DNA from: Rhizopus arrhizus
Lineage: Eukaryota > Mucoromycota > Mucoromycetes > Mucorales > Rhizopodaceae
Direction: 5' to 3'
DNA: 64,000 nucleotides
NCBI GenBank assembly: GCA_024220505.1
Contig: JAKZZE010000030.1
Coordinates: 310,001 to 374,000, forward strand
The notes beneath the pieces were generated by a model, which ran no database searches, was not told the origin of the DNA, and worked only from the letters and a program-made list of their open reading frames with translations. Every line of letters begins with the position of its first letter. Positions within the stretch are counted from its first letter, which is position 1. Below are positions 33,701-45,874 of this stretch, one piece after another. The position numbers and the translations under genes were made by a program.

Positions 33701-34292
33701 GAGACAAGCGTTCCTCTAGCCCTATGCCAGAGAACTCACGGTCAGCTAGTCGTCAAAGGGTTTCATCGGATGAACAATCGTTTATTGAAAAAGTTAGGAG
33801 TCTGAAGGAAGCAAGAGTTCAACAGGGACAAAGGTCACAGGACATAAATGAAGCACAAAAGATTAGTATAAACGAATATCGTGCGATGAGAGGATTACCC
33901 TCCATGTCTGGTAGATCCAACCGAACGACTGATAAAGCAACAAGTAATCTGTTTATCAAGAAACCTTTACCCGCAGTAAGTTTTGTTATATCTTGAAAAA
34001 GGACAAATTTACTAACTTGATTCGTACATAAGAGGTCAAAAAGACCTGAACCTTCTTGGCCTGATGGTTTGAGTGCTCGAGATAAAGCAGTGTTAGATGT
34101 AAAAAATAAAATTAAATAAAAGATTCTCAACTAAAGTATAAAGAATAGCATGAAAATGCAAAGGAAAATATGAAAAGGCAGAGGCAAAAAGAAATCTCAA
34201 GCAATACCAATAACAACAACAACAAACCAACACAGATACGCGATGTAGATTCAATAATAAATGACGTGCAAAATCGATTTAGAAGGCAATAA
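27769..34292 (+). CDS. sen1: Sen1/senataxin RNA-DNA helicase
   Basis: Ten exons, introns 48-69 nt (exon starts 27769, 28130, 31653, 31913, 32787, 33106, 33340, 33550, 34033, 34149), give 6057 nt, 2018 residues. The long N-terminal helical region opens with a CAYC pair. An acidic, low-complexity linker follows (NDSDDEEVEW, SSDSSDDDGEGG), then superfamily 1B helicase motifs: QGPPGTGKT formed across intron 3 (about residue 1331), VIVDEAAQSIE, GDPNQLPPT, QYRMHPEIS, VDGFQGQEKEIV and NVGLTRAK. A basic, disordered tail ends in RFRRQ. Sen1 unwinds R-loops and terminates polymerase II at short noncoding transcripts in the nucleus. The first intron (28080-28129) is needed to keep frame. No defects. Confidence 0.95.
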
Positions 34293-34407
34293 AAAAGTGT
34301 TTATTTATTCAATCAATCATAAATGGTAATCGGAGTTTCATTTCTGCATTGACTATTTCCTGGTTTCTCTTTTTTTTTTATATTCTTTTTACTCTTTTCT
34401 TTTTCTT

Positions 34408-35725
34408 ATGTCGTATTTAACAAAGGATCAACTCGGTAAGAAAATATAAACTAAAACACTTATAAAATACTAAACCAGTCTATTTTTCAAATAGAAAACT
34501 ATTTAAGCAAATTACCTGGCACAAATAAAGGATATAATGAACTAAAAAATGATTTGACTTATCCTGTCGAACAAGATGACTTGGGTTCTGTAAAGGACCG
34601 AATGAATAAGTTGCGTATATCTACAGGCACCCAAATTCAATCGACTGACGTCAGAACACCTGCCTTTCCCCAAACCCCCAAACCGACACGGTCACCCAAG
34701 GTCAGTGTGGGCAGTCCAGCGTATGCCGGTCAAGCGTGTGCCGGATGTAATCAGCAGGTTCGAGGTTCGGTTGTATCCGCCCTCGGTGGATTATGGCATA
34801 CTCGCTGCTTTACCTGTCATACATGTCACAAGGAGCTGGAAAATGAACAATATTATGAAAAGGATGGTTTGACTTATTGCGCAAAAGATTATCGTCTCTT
34901 GTTTAGCGTGTATTGCAATGCATGTGGCGAACCTATAGAGCATGTAAGAAACGTAGAGTGATATTTATATGTGCATGAAGGTAACCATCGTCTTATTTAT
35001 AAAGCAAGCTCTCCGTGTTTTGGGTAAGCATTATCATGAAGACCACTTTTGTTGTTGTGTTTGCAAGAATCCGATTGGTGGTCAACAATTTAAGGTCCAT
35101 GAAGATCAACCTTACTGTCTTGAGGATTACATGAAGAAATTTGGAAAAAAATGTAGCAGATGTGGTGATTTTCTTCAGGGAGAATATGTCAATGCACTTG
35201 GCCAAGCGTGGCATAAAAATTGCTTTCATTGCACTGTAAGTTGATTCCTCAGCCCAAAAAAAAAAGAGCCTGACTGTTCATGTAAACTTTTTTTAGGATT
35301 GCGAACGAACCTTTCAAGGCGGTTCCTTTTTGGTAAAAGACAACAAACCATATTGTGAAGAACATTATCCTACCGCTAGCTCATACGAGAAACATTCAAA
35401 ATCTTCTTCACCACAACCACCAGCACCTTCAGTAAAGCCTTTGTTAAAGCCATCAGCAAAGCCAGCGGTGCCTCCGAAACCAGCAAATAAAAAGAAAAAA
35501 TGTCACGTATGTCAAAGTATCATTGATGGGCCGTGTGCAACTGCTTTAGGACATGACTATCATATTCATCATTTTCAATGTCATCGATGTCATCGATCTC
35601 TCTCTTCGCGTGTTCCAGGTAAAAGCAGAAAAGTAGTGGTAGTACATCTAACATAAAAATACAATTTAGGCATGTGGCAAGGTGATGAACAAGGTGAGTT
35701 GGTATGTAAAATGTGTATGAAATAA
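34408..35725 (+). CDS. Four-LIM-domain protein, paxillin-like
   Basis: Five exons (34408-34435, 34495-34943, 35005-35235, 35297-35618, 35670-35725) sum to 1086 nt, 361 residues. After a 90-residue disordered N-terminus come LIM1 (CAGCNQQV...WHTRCFTCHTC), LIM2 (CNACGEPI...HEDHFCCCVC) and LIM3 (CSRCGDFL...WHKNCFHCTDC). A proline/lysine linker leads to LIM4 (CHVCQSII...HHFQCHRCH), which ends four residues before the stop. Each domain has the eight zinc ligands. Paxillin-type fungal proteins sit at cell tips and septa and link Rho/Cdc42 signalling to actin. No LD motif is obvious. Start chosen because exon 1 gives the only ATG in phase. Confidence 0.9.
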
Positions 35726-35825
35726 AAAAAAAGACACGCTACATTAAACAATTATGCATAAAACTTAAATCAAAAAATAAGAGAGAAATTATACATTTTA
35801 TTATTTTTATTATTATTATTATTCT

Positions 35826-37243
35826 TTAGACATGGGAAATACTATTATTTTTTCGATGCATTTCAAATGTTTCTTGTTGCTGTGGTTGATGAAAAATAGG
35901 CTCAGGCTGAGGTACTGAATGCTCTTGTTGAGGCTCAAAAAATGGTGTGTTTAGAGTAGGCGAAGTGGGTGAATCACTTTCTCCATAATCATAGGACCGT
36001 ATCATACTCGCTGTTCTTCTCGGTATGTTATTAGACGACTTTTCATCTACTTGTATCTTTGTACTTGAGTCAGTCTGCTGTAAAAGTAACTGTTCTAATA
36101 GTTCCTCAGGCGCAGGCGCGACACAGACCAGTGGAAATACTCCCTTTAATCCAGTAGTGACATTAAAGCCAAGAGCCCAACCATCATCAAAATTCATTGC
36201 TACACATACAATATCACCAATATGCAATCCTAACTCGTCTCCCATCTGCGGTGGATAAGGATGCTTGACCTCGTAAAATTCTTCTATCGGTTGTGGCTGA
36301 ATTGTTAACGGAGGCGGCTTGGATGATGGTAAAAGGACGCGTTGAGAGGCAGCTAGTGATTCATATCCAAACACACTACATGTATCAGGGAAAGACTGCT
36401 TTTTTACAGTCTTGTCTTTCATTTTCTTCTTGTAATAAAAGAAATAGGCTAATCCACCCAAGATGCCAAGAAATGCAAGACATCCAATAGTGATACCAAT
36501 AATGACTCCTACTGAAATCTTTAGGCAATGAACTGAGCGACAGCATGTATCCGTTCCGTTGGTTCGGCAATAACTACAAGCGCCTGTGATATCCTCAAAC
36601 CCTAGACAATAAAAATTATAAACCACAAATCAAAAAAAAATGAAGTATTAAATTGATTGTTACCGCAATTATAAGGCTCGTTAGCTACACCAATCACACA
36701 ATAATCCGTCCCGTTCAATCCCGACCAATACTCACAAGAAGAGTTGAGATTGGCCATATTATTACTCTGTTGCAGCAAGTTGGGACAAGTGTCCGTATTA
36801 TCAGTCAAGCTCTCCACGCTGGCCATGAAATCAAAGCATGTTTGTTTACAAAGAGGTGGTGGTGATAGACTCTGGTTATAGTTGCAAGGAAGTGAATAGC
36901 TGGAATCCTGAATTAGAATAGAGCACATGTAGGTCATTGAATAACGTGCATAGGGTATCTTACTAGCAACATTGGCTTTGTTGGTACAGCCTAAGGGCGC
37001 TAGATAAAATTGCGGTGAAGTAACAAAAGATTGCATGCCGGCATCAAACGTTTTGATATCTGTCACTTTTTTAAGAAATGGGTATTGTGTGGCAAGTCCA
37101 GTTAAACTGATATAATAGTCTTGGAAAGCTGCACAGGTGGTTGAGCCGCTAAGTGAGAAACATGAATCATTCTGTGCGGCAGATGGTGAAAGCAGTAATG
37201 GTAATAATAATAGTACAATAGTTGAATAAGTTGGAATCTTCAT
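35826..37243 (-). CDS. Membrane receptor-like protein: Frizzled-like Cys-rich ectodomain, one TM helix, cytosolic SH3
   Basis: Two exons (37243-36664, 36601-35826) with a 62-nt intron give 451 residues. A signal peptide (about 1-23, ending SPSAAQ) leads into an ectodomain with about 14 cysteines and several N-glycosylation sites. Spacing around YPFLKKVTDI, LPCNYNQ, PPPLCKQTCFDF and CPNLLQQ resembles a Frizzled-type cysteine-rich domain. A second cysteine patch (CSYCRTNGTDTCC) precedes one membrane helix (about 224-250), then KKKMKDK. A cytosolic SH3 domain spans about 304-355 (DELGLHIGDIVCVA, DDGWALGFN, KGVFPLVCV), and a Pro/Gln-rich tail follows. The product is probably a surface sensor that recruits proline-rich partners. 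Frizzled-like is by cysteine pattern only; the SH3 call is firm. Confidence 0.85.
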
Positions 37244-37713
37244 TTGTATAGTATGTTTATATATACATATCCATAAAAGATGTGTATGTATGCTCTATTT
37301 CTTATCTATCTATAAACACACGTACACACAATTATACACACTGTATATCAAGAAAGAAGAAGAAAAAGAAAAGGCTTGGTTTTTCTAAAGAGAAAGAGAG
37401 AAGGAAAAAAAAAAATCGGTGTTTAAAGTAATCAAACAGAAAAGTGGCGTCAATAAGCCCTTTTTATTTATAGACAAGAGCAACAGCATTTTTAAACATA
37501 AAACTTAGCCACACATATTTAGTGGGGCTTTTTATTCAATAAATAAAAATAAAATGAAGCCTGATGCTTCACTTCTTTTTCAGGGACATGTGTCCTATTT
37601 TTAGTGACAATCATATCTTTGTGACATGACGTAAATGATTCTCATTGATTCATTTTGAATCTCAGTATTCCTTCTTTCATTATCCTTTTTTATTTTACTG
37701 TTATCTCTTGACT
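37244..37713. promoter_or_regulatory. 470-bp divergent promoter region
   Basis: It separates the start of the SH3 receptor (minus) from the start of the glycosyltransferase (plus). A TATATATA-like stretch at about 37257-37267 lies 15-25 bases upstream of the minus-strand ATG. Purine-rich tracts at 37345-37410 fill the middle. No gene is inside. Confidence 0.5.
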
Positions 37714-40133
37714 ATGGAAGATATCGACTTGGAAAGGATAGGTACTCGTCCAAGAAGGAAACAATCAAAACAATATTCATTTTACCCTCCTTCTTCAGAA
37801 TCCAAATCAGACAAAGGTCATGTAAAACAATTATTTCAAACTCGATTCTTTTTATTATTTGCTTGCTGTATATCCATCTTGTTTTTATTTCTCAATTATC
37901 ATTCTTCTATCATCACAGTACATGAATCCTTACATTTCAATGATTCATCACAATACACCGATTATACTTTATTAGAACAACTCTTGATTGGAGGTAATAA
38001 AAAATAGTTCAATCTATCATCTTAAAAGACTGACGATACATTAAACAAAGATAGTTCATCATCATCAGCTACTTTACCTCATATACAATCATCATTTATT
38101 CAGCAATTAGCCAGGGATACCACAATTCAAGGAAATACATTAGATGAACTTCGTCGGCTACCTAAAGCCGCTTTTATCCCATCTGTCACAGTCATAATTC
38201 AAACGCATGCTTTGTTACCTCAGCAGATTCAAGCCGTTCTATCACAAACAGTTGTACCTGATCTCATCTGGATTGTGGGTGATAATGTGCAACAAGCTCA
38301 ATCATTACAAGATGGCAAGCGAGTAAGATGGATTGAACAAAATGACGTTGCCAAAGCGATTTCAGAAGTTCAAACGGATTATGCATGGGTTTTGGATGTC
38401 GAAGTACTTCCGGGCAAGCGCTATTTGGAATACTTACTCAGAGTGGGATCCATGCCTGCTTACGGATCCTCTCTGTTGGGGACTGAGGCTGTTGAAGAGG
38501 ACAGTGAATGTATTTGGACCGATAAAAGTCGAGTCGTGAAAGAAATTCGCGATAGTTGGTTGCTCAAGAAATCGTGGAAAAAATACTGGCAAAAGGAAGC
38601 AAGTCGTTCACTTTATGAACATGCTGGAATACTTTCTGTTCTTCTTCCATCGGATGAAAATGACCAAAGCTACTGGGGTAATACCAAGCGTAAGACATCA
38701 TGCACGAAAGCAGCAGCAGTCTGGAAAACAAGAATACCAGAGAACGCCATTTTAATTTATGTTCATACAAAGGAGATGCAGAAAGTTGCGTGTGATTTTA
38801 TGGAAAAGGGACAAGAGGTGGTGATTATATCGGAAAAGAAGTTCGAACAATGTAGTACGGGACTTGCTCCTCTATTTAAAACTTCCAACACAGAAGATGT
38901 AATACGTATTGTGGATTTGATGCAACCTAAAGTGATTTTGTCGGATACAAAAATAGATCTTTTGAACAATATACCTTTCATCCACTTAACCAAACAAGAT
39001 ATTTCCCATGCTTCTTGGTTTACTGATTTACCTATTGACCTTCTTGCAGGTAAATAGAGAAATAAGAAAATAGGGAAAAAAGATAGTAAAACTCATATTT
39101 TTATACAGAGTGGAACTCAATTTCTATCAAAATTATGGTGAATGTAGACAAGAAACACAATAATTTTGAAAGGTTTTTAGCCTCTCTCGACAAAGCCTAT
39201 TTTATGGGCGATTCTGTGGATCTAACCCTTCTGATGGACTATACCACCGACCACACCATCCATCAGATGGCTAGCCACTACCACTGGACCCATGGCCACA
39301 AGTATCTTCGCCACCGCATTGCAGTTGCACCCAAAATGGCTAGATTTGCTGAAGCCTGGTACCCTTCTAGCAATGACGAGTATGCAATCATGCTCGACAC
39401 CGAGCTTGAACTCTCACCGCACTTTTACAGTTGGGCCAAGTATGCTACCCTGAGCTATCGTCGATCCAGCAAGCATCTGTTTGGCATCAGTCTTTATCGA
39501 CCCGAGCTGATCGAGACCGATCCTTCTGGTCGTCGATTGTTCAATGAGCGTCCCAAGGGCTCCTTCTTGATGCAATGGCCCAGCCACTCAGGTGCTCTCT
39601 TCTTCCCAGAACATTGGCGTGAATTCCACGATTATGCGACAACGCGATTGGCCGATCGTGAAGGATTCAGGCTGCAAGAGATCAATGTGCCCGAATCAAG
39701 ATCAAACGAATGGAAGTTGTCGTGGAGACGGTACTTTGAGGAACTGGCCTATTTGAGACCATATGTTATGTTCTATCCACCCGTCAGTCTCTCAACTCGT
39801 CATGTCGAATTAAGAAAGAAAGCACAAAAGGAGAAATACAAGGATGCTCTGTCCCTTTATCACGTACCTCTAATGAAGCAAATGCCCTCTATGCCTGCTT
39901 GGGAAGATTTGCCGATGATTGACTTTTATGGACAGCCAACAACTATGGAAATAATGAAAGACCGTGGCGCTAAACTTCAAGATATCATCTCGTCTTGCTT
40001 ACCAAATCCAGAAATTGATTTTGATCCTTCTGATCTACTTTGTCCGTTTTCTAGAATTGTAAGTGTGACAGTAGAGAATGAAAATGACCCAGTGGAAGAA
40101 TTACCTGTGAAACAAGTGAATGTTTATGTATAA
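37714..40133 (+). CDS. Type II membrane protein with two glycosyltransferase-like domains
   Basis: Three exons (37714-37993, 38051-39049, 39109-40133) give 2304 nt, 767 residues. A short basic cytosolic tail precedes one TM anchor (about 45-61), the topology of Golgi glycosyltransferases. The first luminal domain starts SVTVIIQTHALLPQQI...AVLSQT, the opening of a GT2-type fold. The second half contains DEYAIMLDTELELS, an acidic DxE metal-binding type motif (about residue 523), SHSGALFFPEHWREFHDY and a long conserved C-terminal region. Substrate unknown; a role in protein or cell-wall glycan synthesis is inferred. Start chosen as the first ATG (37714) giving a normal type II N-terminus; an earlier in-frame non-ATG extension was ignored. 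Confidence 0.8.
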
Positions 40134-41830
40134 ATATTTCATTAAATAAATTTCTTTATCGTTTTGAAAGTACTGTTGGATGTATCTGAATACATATGGT
40201 AGAGGCATTATTATATCAATCGATGAACGTTTTTACTGCTTTATAGTACTAATATAAGATGTCATTTTTTTTTAAAAAAAAATATAATTGTAATTCTACA
40301 TTAATTACATTTTCCCTGAGCAAAGGAGTAAAACGATGCCTATGTTCATGAATGATTCAAAAGATAAAAATCCAATACAAAAGGTTTGAGATAAATCAAA
40401 GAATGACAGTTACTCTTCGTATTAAATATTAGCATAGACACCTTGTTCGTTTCATCACTATTTGGATATAATGAAGCAGACAAACCTTGATCAAAAGGCT
40501 AAATTTCTTTTTTTTTTCTTGAGGCAAAGTAAAAGTATTAATACAAAATATGTTGCTTTAAATCATTGGAACTAAAACTAGCCATGTTTATTAGTGGCTT
40601 TGAAACGTAAAAAGTAAGCGTCCAGATATCTCTTTTAATAACTTTGTGTTAACTTTCACCTTGGTAAGATTGTTCTCACCTGTTATTTTGTTGTTGCTAT
40701 TATAATAAATTTTATAATACTTGTATTATTACTATTTACTGATGAATGTTGTTTGATAAGCAAAAATAAGTCTGAGCCCATTTGGTCTAAAAATGGAAAA
40801 ATATACTTTTGCAGTTTCAGAATACGTTGTTCAAAATGATTACGTTGCTAGATTGATTGACTGTCTAGACAAACTGCCTAGAAATACTTTTAGCAGTAAT
40901 CTGAGCTTGCTTTTAGTGTTTGCTTCTCTTTCCAAGATGAAGGACCGAAAGTATCTGTTTTTAAAAAGACTACTTGGAGAACTTGAGTTGAACTTCTTAA
41001 GCATACCGAACTTGGCTTAAATGCTTTTGCTGTATCAAAATAACTGAGCTTTTCAAAGCCAGCAATGTATTGCGAAAATAGTATACATGAGAATTTTCTA
41101 AAAGGTAGGTAGATTCCAATGATAATACCATTGTACTCTCTCTTTGTCTATCTGTTTATCTAACCTAGTCATTAAGCTTAAAGATCCAGGATTACAAAAG
41201 CTGAATAAACATTTTCTTAAAAAAAAATCAAAAAATTGAACACGATCTATTTGAAGTTGTGCGGCGAAAACATGAAGGTGTCAGGTTTGATCATATCACA
41301 ACAATGAAGTTAATCAAAATATATAAAGACATCCTGAAGGACATCGCTGGTGGATTGCCGATGATAAAAAGCTCTGCAATTTTTTAAACAGAGATGCTGC
41401 TCGAAAATATGTCAATATTTAGCCTGATAAACTTGATCATTGTCATCCTTGGTGAGGTTGAGCTTTGTATCGTATTTCAATCATGTACTATCAGCAGTAT
41501 TTCCTCATTTTAATAAAAGCGTTTGTCTCAAATGATCAAACAAAGCAAAACAAGAGAAAAAGGTAGTATCATTATACTAATAAGCATCATCAGCCTGCTA
41601 TTTTCGTTAGTGCTGTTCATTAGCTCGGTATTCTTTCAAAGAATTCAATTGATTGATTCGATTTTGTCGACAATATGTACTTTCTAGCTGCAAGGAATGG
41701 AATTATATTTTATATCGTAGCATTGATCAAATTCGATATGTACATCATAGTGGAAGCCGCTTCAGGGAGCTTTTTTTTTCCTTTTTTACTCCTCCCCTTA
41801 ACATAATATAAAACGGATTTAGAGAAAGTT
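40134..41830. other. Intergenic, AT-rich
   Basis: A 75-codon plus-strand frame at 40793-41020 (MEKYTFAVSEYVVQNDYVAR...) looks protein-like but matches nothing I know and has no partner exons. The rest is featureless. Confidence 0.35.
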
Positions 41831-42040
41831 ATGGGTCAATAGATCAAATTCTTTACTTTGCTGAAATTTTCCAAATATTACGCGCTCACTACAAATTCAA
41901 ACCTACCTTGGCTTTTCTCGATTTAAAATCTGGTTATGATACTGTCAACCATAGCCTCGTTTGGTAATTTCTACAGTTGTCTGCGCTACCTCCAATACTA
42001 GTTCGTCTTCAATATCTTTTTTGATCAAGCTTATATTAAG
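41831..42040 (+). mobile_element. LINE reverse transcriptase scrap
   Basis: The plus strand encodes GSIDQILYFAEIFQILRAHY, then KPTLAFLDLKSGYDTVNHSL, the motif A aspartate block (FLD.KS.YDTV) of LINE reverse transcriptases. It continues as QLSALPPILVRLQYLF. One stop interrupts it, and both ends are lost within 250 bases. Confidence 0.75.
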
Positions 42041-42838
42041 ATTTCTCTTTAATAATGAGACTTCCTAATGTATTCAATTTAATGCAAAAAGAATGCTTTT
42101 ATCAAGAAAAGAAAGGATAGATGGTATTGATATTAATAAATCAATCTATATCTTCTATAAGAGTATGGGTAACGTAAGTTGTTTAACTTTAATATTCCTT
42201 TCAAATAGTCTTTTGGATGTGAATCCTTTTTCACCTCTATCTTCAGTTACACTGTTATATCCTAGAATAGCTATCTTTCTGGCTATTCATGTTCTGATCA
42301 AATTGGCCTATAGAGTCATGCATTTCTTGTTTCAAGAGTAAAAATGATCTCTCTTATATTGTTAAAATAGTTAATTTTTCTAACAATCTCAATAAAGAAG
42401 GAAACAAGGATTGATTTAGCAGACAATGGCAATCTGAAGCCACAGGAATCTTATGATAATGCTGTCTCTAGATCATCAAAAATAAGTTCTGAAATATTAA
42501 ATAATATGAAAGAGAACTTAAGCTTAGAGCAAATAGATTGTCACTGGTAATTCTAAGTGTAAGGCAAAAATAAGCATACTCAAAATTGATTGGATGAATG
42601 TGAAAAAAATGAAAAAAAAAGTATACCAAATGAAACGGGGGGGATGTAAAAAATTTCTAATGTGGATAAATTTAATAGAAAAAATTAATACTATGGATAA
42701 AGTATATAGTTGTTGATTATAGATAGTCTTTTTTGCCAAAATAATTATTACCATAATAAATAAGCGTGCCGTTTTCAATCGGAGTATTTATTTACCCTTT
42801 ACTGCATTTGCACCCACTGAATATGATTTCTTTGCTTT

Positions 42839-42840
<2 letters not shown>
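42041..42840. other. Intergenic upstream of the Vac7-like gene
   Basis: AT-rich DNA with an 82-codon hydrophobic plus frame (42093-42341) that I regard as unsupported. Confidence 0.35.

Positions 42841-42876
<36 letters not shown>
42841..42876. repeat. Poly(dT) tract, 36 bases, 25 nt before a start codon
   Basis: An uninterrupted T-run directly upstream of the Vac7-like ATG. Likely part of the promoter or 5' leader. Confidence 0.85.
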
Positions 42877-42878
<2 letters not shown>

Positions 42879-42901
42879 CACACATACACATTTTTGTAAA
42901 T

Positions 42902-44470
42902 ATGTCAATAGAAGACGAAAATAATTCGAAATCGTCAAGAAAGACCACACCTAATATAGTAACAGATAATAATAAACATCCCATTTCACTACGACGGGAT
43001 TTACTACTTTCTAATTTTGATAAAAATATAACAGTTGAGAAAGCACGTTTTGAGCCCACTGATGAACAAAATGAAAATACAGCAGCAAAAGTAACTGAAT
43101 CACCCAATCTAATCATGTCATCTTCAACGCCTACATTCTCAACCAATAATAATAATAATAATCCTCAACCTTCCACTAGTGAAAAGAGAAGACAAGCTAA
43201 AAACGAAGTAAAGAATAAATAGGATAAAATGAGATGTTTATTAACCCTCTTTACATAACAGAATAGTCGTAAAAAACAAAAGAAACCGATACTACATGGA
43301 ACAGCCAGCCCAGCAGAAGTGTTTCATCGCAACTTGGTAGACGCGGTTTCAAACGTAGAAGATTCGGACGAAAACGAGCATTATGTATACCCTTATAGTA
43401 ATACTGATAACAATCATCTGACAGATGTACAGTCATCAAGTATGCACAGACCACTCTCTGTAAGGTCAACACCTTCCACATTATTTCATGAGTCGAGACC
43501 TACCCGAATACCGACACATAGCAACACAATAGGCGAATGGCTAAAAAGAACATTATCCAGGCAGAATCACAGACCACCATTAGTGGAGCAGGAAGAAGAA
43601 GATGCAGATGAAGAAGAGGATGAAAATTACTATAGAAGACCCAAGTTACGTAGTACAGTCAAGGACCACTTTACTAATTTGGATAAGAAGGGGATTTTAA
43701 GTCGAATGCAAGACAGTTTCAGCAAGAGAAATACATATCCTCCGATGCAATATTATGGTGATCTAGGAGGCGGATACACAAGTGATGATGAGGATGCGCC
43801 TTTGCTAAGAACTCGGCTTCAAAAGAGATCTAAACCAGTGAAAAAAAGTTATCGACATGTCGTTTATCATTCAATTTGGATCTCATTCTTGATATTCGCT
43901 TGCTTTATTTGCGCCATCGTCTACAATGCAAAACCATTAGAACAGATGAATGTTGAAATTGGACGCGTCTTGGCCACTGATAAGGAACTTATATTTGATT
44001 TGAAAGTGAGGGCAGAGAATCGGAATTGGTGGATGATTCATATAGCAGATGTGGATATTAGTGTCTTTGCGTTTAGTGATATTGTACCACTCAAAGTGCA
44101 AACCATCGACCCAGCTGAATATCTCGGTAGTTTGACTCGCTTTGATGAACCTCTGTCGATACCATCCAGCTTATATCAACGACCTTTAAAAGAAGCCATC
44201 AGTCAGATTCGAATCAAGTCGCCGGGCGCTGATACAAGTGGAAATGAACGATGGTCGCGTATCATTAGATACCCTTATGGACTTGTTGTTAGAGGAGTGT
44301 TAAAATACAAGAAGGTGCCAATGTACCATACACAATCCATTACGATTTGTAATGTCACTCAAGTCAACCCAACCACCGGAACGCTTTCACCTGATCCAGA
44401 CAAAACTTATTGTTTGAGTCTAGATGATTCATTTTTATTTATTTCTCACGCTGAGCGAGATGGCTTATAG
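42902..44470 (+). CDS. Vac7-like vacuolar membrane protein (LEA-2-type lumenal domain)
   Basis: Two exons (42902-43207, 43262-44470) with a 54-nt intron give 504 residues. About 300 disordered, charged cytosolic residues with Asn runs and an acidic EEEDADEEEDE stretch precede one TM helix (about 306-324, SIWISFLIFACFICAIVYNA). A lumenal domain follows with NVEIGRVLATDKELIFDLKV and NRNWWMIHIADVDISVFAFS, closely like the region after the TM of yeast Vac7. Vac7 activates the Fab1 PI3P 5-kinase and controls vacuole size. The lumenal fold belongs to the LEA-2 group, also found in Tag1 and TMEM106B. Identity is by this block and topology, not by the disordered part. Confidence 0.75.
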
Positions 44471-45874
44471 TAAAGCTTATCTATATTTAAAGTAAGCCCT
44501 TTCTTTGTCAATCATAATAATAAATCATTTATTTTATATTTGGAGCTGGTGCTCTTGTATATCGGTTTGAGCAAAAAGATTATTTGTAGTTTACTGCGTT
44601 TACAATGCTTTTGATATTCTCTGCGAAAATGTTTAGATAAAATTGAATATATACTATAAATTAATTATAAGAGTATAGGATAATTGCAATTAAAAAAGAA
44701 GAATCTGGTCTGAGACTGACTGCTAAGGCTGCGACTTGTTTAACAAGGTTTAAAAAGTAAAAGAATATCTACGTTTGACACGCTGCTTGTAATTTGCCCT
44801 TCTTCTCAATTTCTTCTTACTCAGACCATTATCCTAATGTTACTAGACGGCTTACACCATATTCTTTTATTATATTCCCTATCATTACTGAAAGCTAGCT
44901 GGCTCCATTTTTTTACAAGTAGAATAACAATCAATCCCATGAATAATTAGTTGATATTAAATACAGTTTTAATATACGTATTTTTTTTTCAATAAATAAT
45001 ATTAAAGAGTACATGTAAACTTCAAAAGAGGATTTAAGAGATCTAATAAAAGCTGTTTATTAGTTAAGCAGAGCCCTTTTACACAAAGTTAGGTTTTGTA
45101 ATACCATTCTCCACATTTATAATAGGACAATGCGTATCAGAAGGATGAACCCTTGAGTGCGGTATGTCCATATTAGTACTTTGTCACAAAAATAAAACGA
45201 GTGTTTGTGCTTTGAAAGCAAAAAAATCAAGATGCTTTATAAAAAGTCATGAGATAATCTCATATATCTTTTCATGAATAAACTGATCGAGTTACCATTC
45301 ACCAGTATGAAACTGTTTCATAAAAGATTCCTGTTTGCTTATTTGTATCTTGACGTTGAAATAATCAACTCACTTTTCTTTGCCATTGAGTATCTCATAT
45401 GTCTCCGAGTCATGTTTATAGTATAGAAAACAGTATGAATTTATTCTTGATCCCTAAGGAATTCTAATAATTCCAAGAGCAGTAAAGAAGATTGAAAAAA
45501 AAAAAAAATACCAATGTCATACAGAGTTGCTTTTAATCAGATGACTTTATGATTTAGTAAAAAAATATCCAAGCAAGTGAATAGGAGAGGGAGGGAGAGG
45601 GGACAAAAAATTACCCACTGCAAAAGTTTTGGGAGTGTTGGCCATTGCCTCGTCTCACAGTGATTTGCACATGTTCCTGAACTCAAGGAAAGAAAATATG
45701 ACCCGCTTTGTCCTCTCATTGGAAGCGGTGCAACATTGCTCAGTATAATTTGTCCTTTGCAGTACAAAGGCAGATCAGGAATATAACATATGAGAAAAGA
45801 AGCATTACTTCCTTGTTTTTCTTTCTTTTTGCTTATAAAAAAATTCTTTATATTCTCCACTCTTTCACAATCTA
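44471..45874. other. 1.4-kb intergenic with TATA-like box
   Basis: No gene is found. A TATAAAAAAA stretch at 45834-45843 lies about 35 bases before the next start codon. CT/AG-rich runs occur at 45580-45600. Confidence 0.45.

Noticed and set aside
40793..41020. 75-codon plus-strand frame in the intergenic region
   Set aside because: No neighbouring exons, no recognised family; kept only as a remark.
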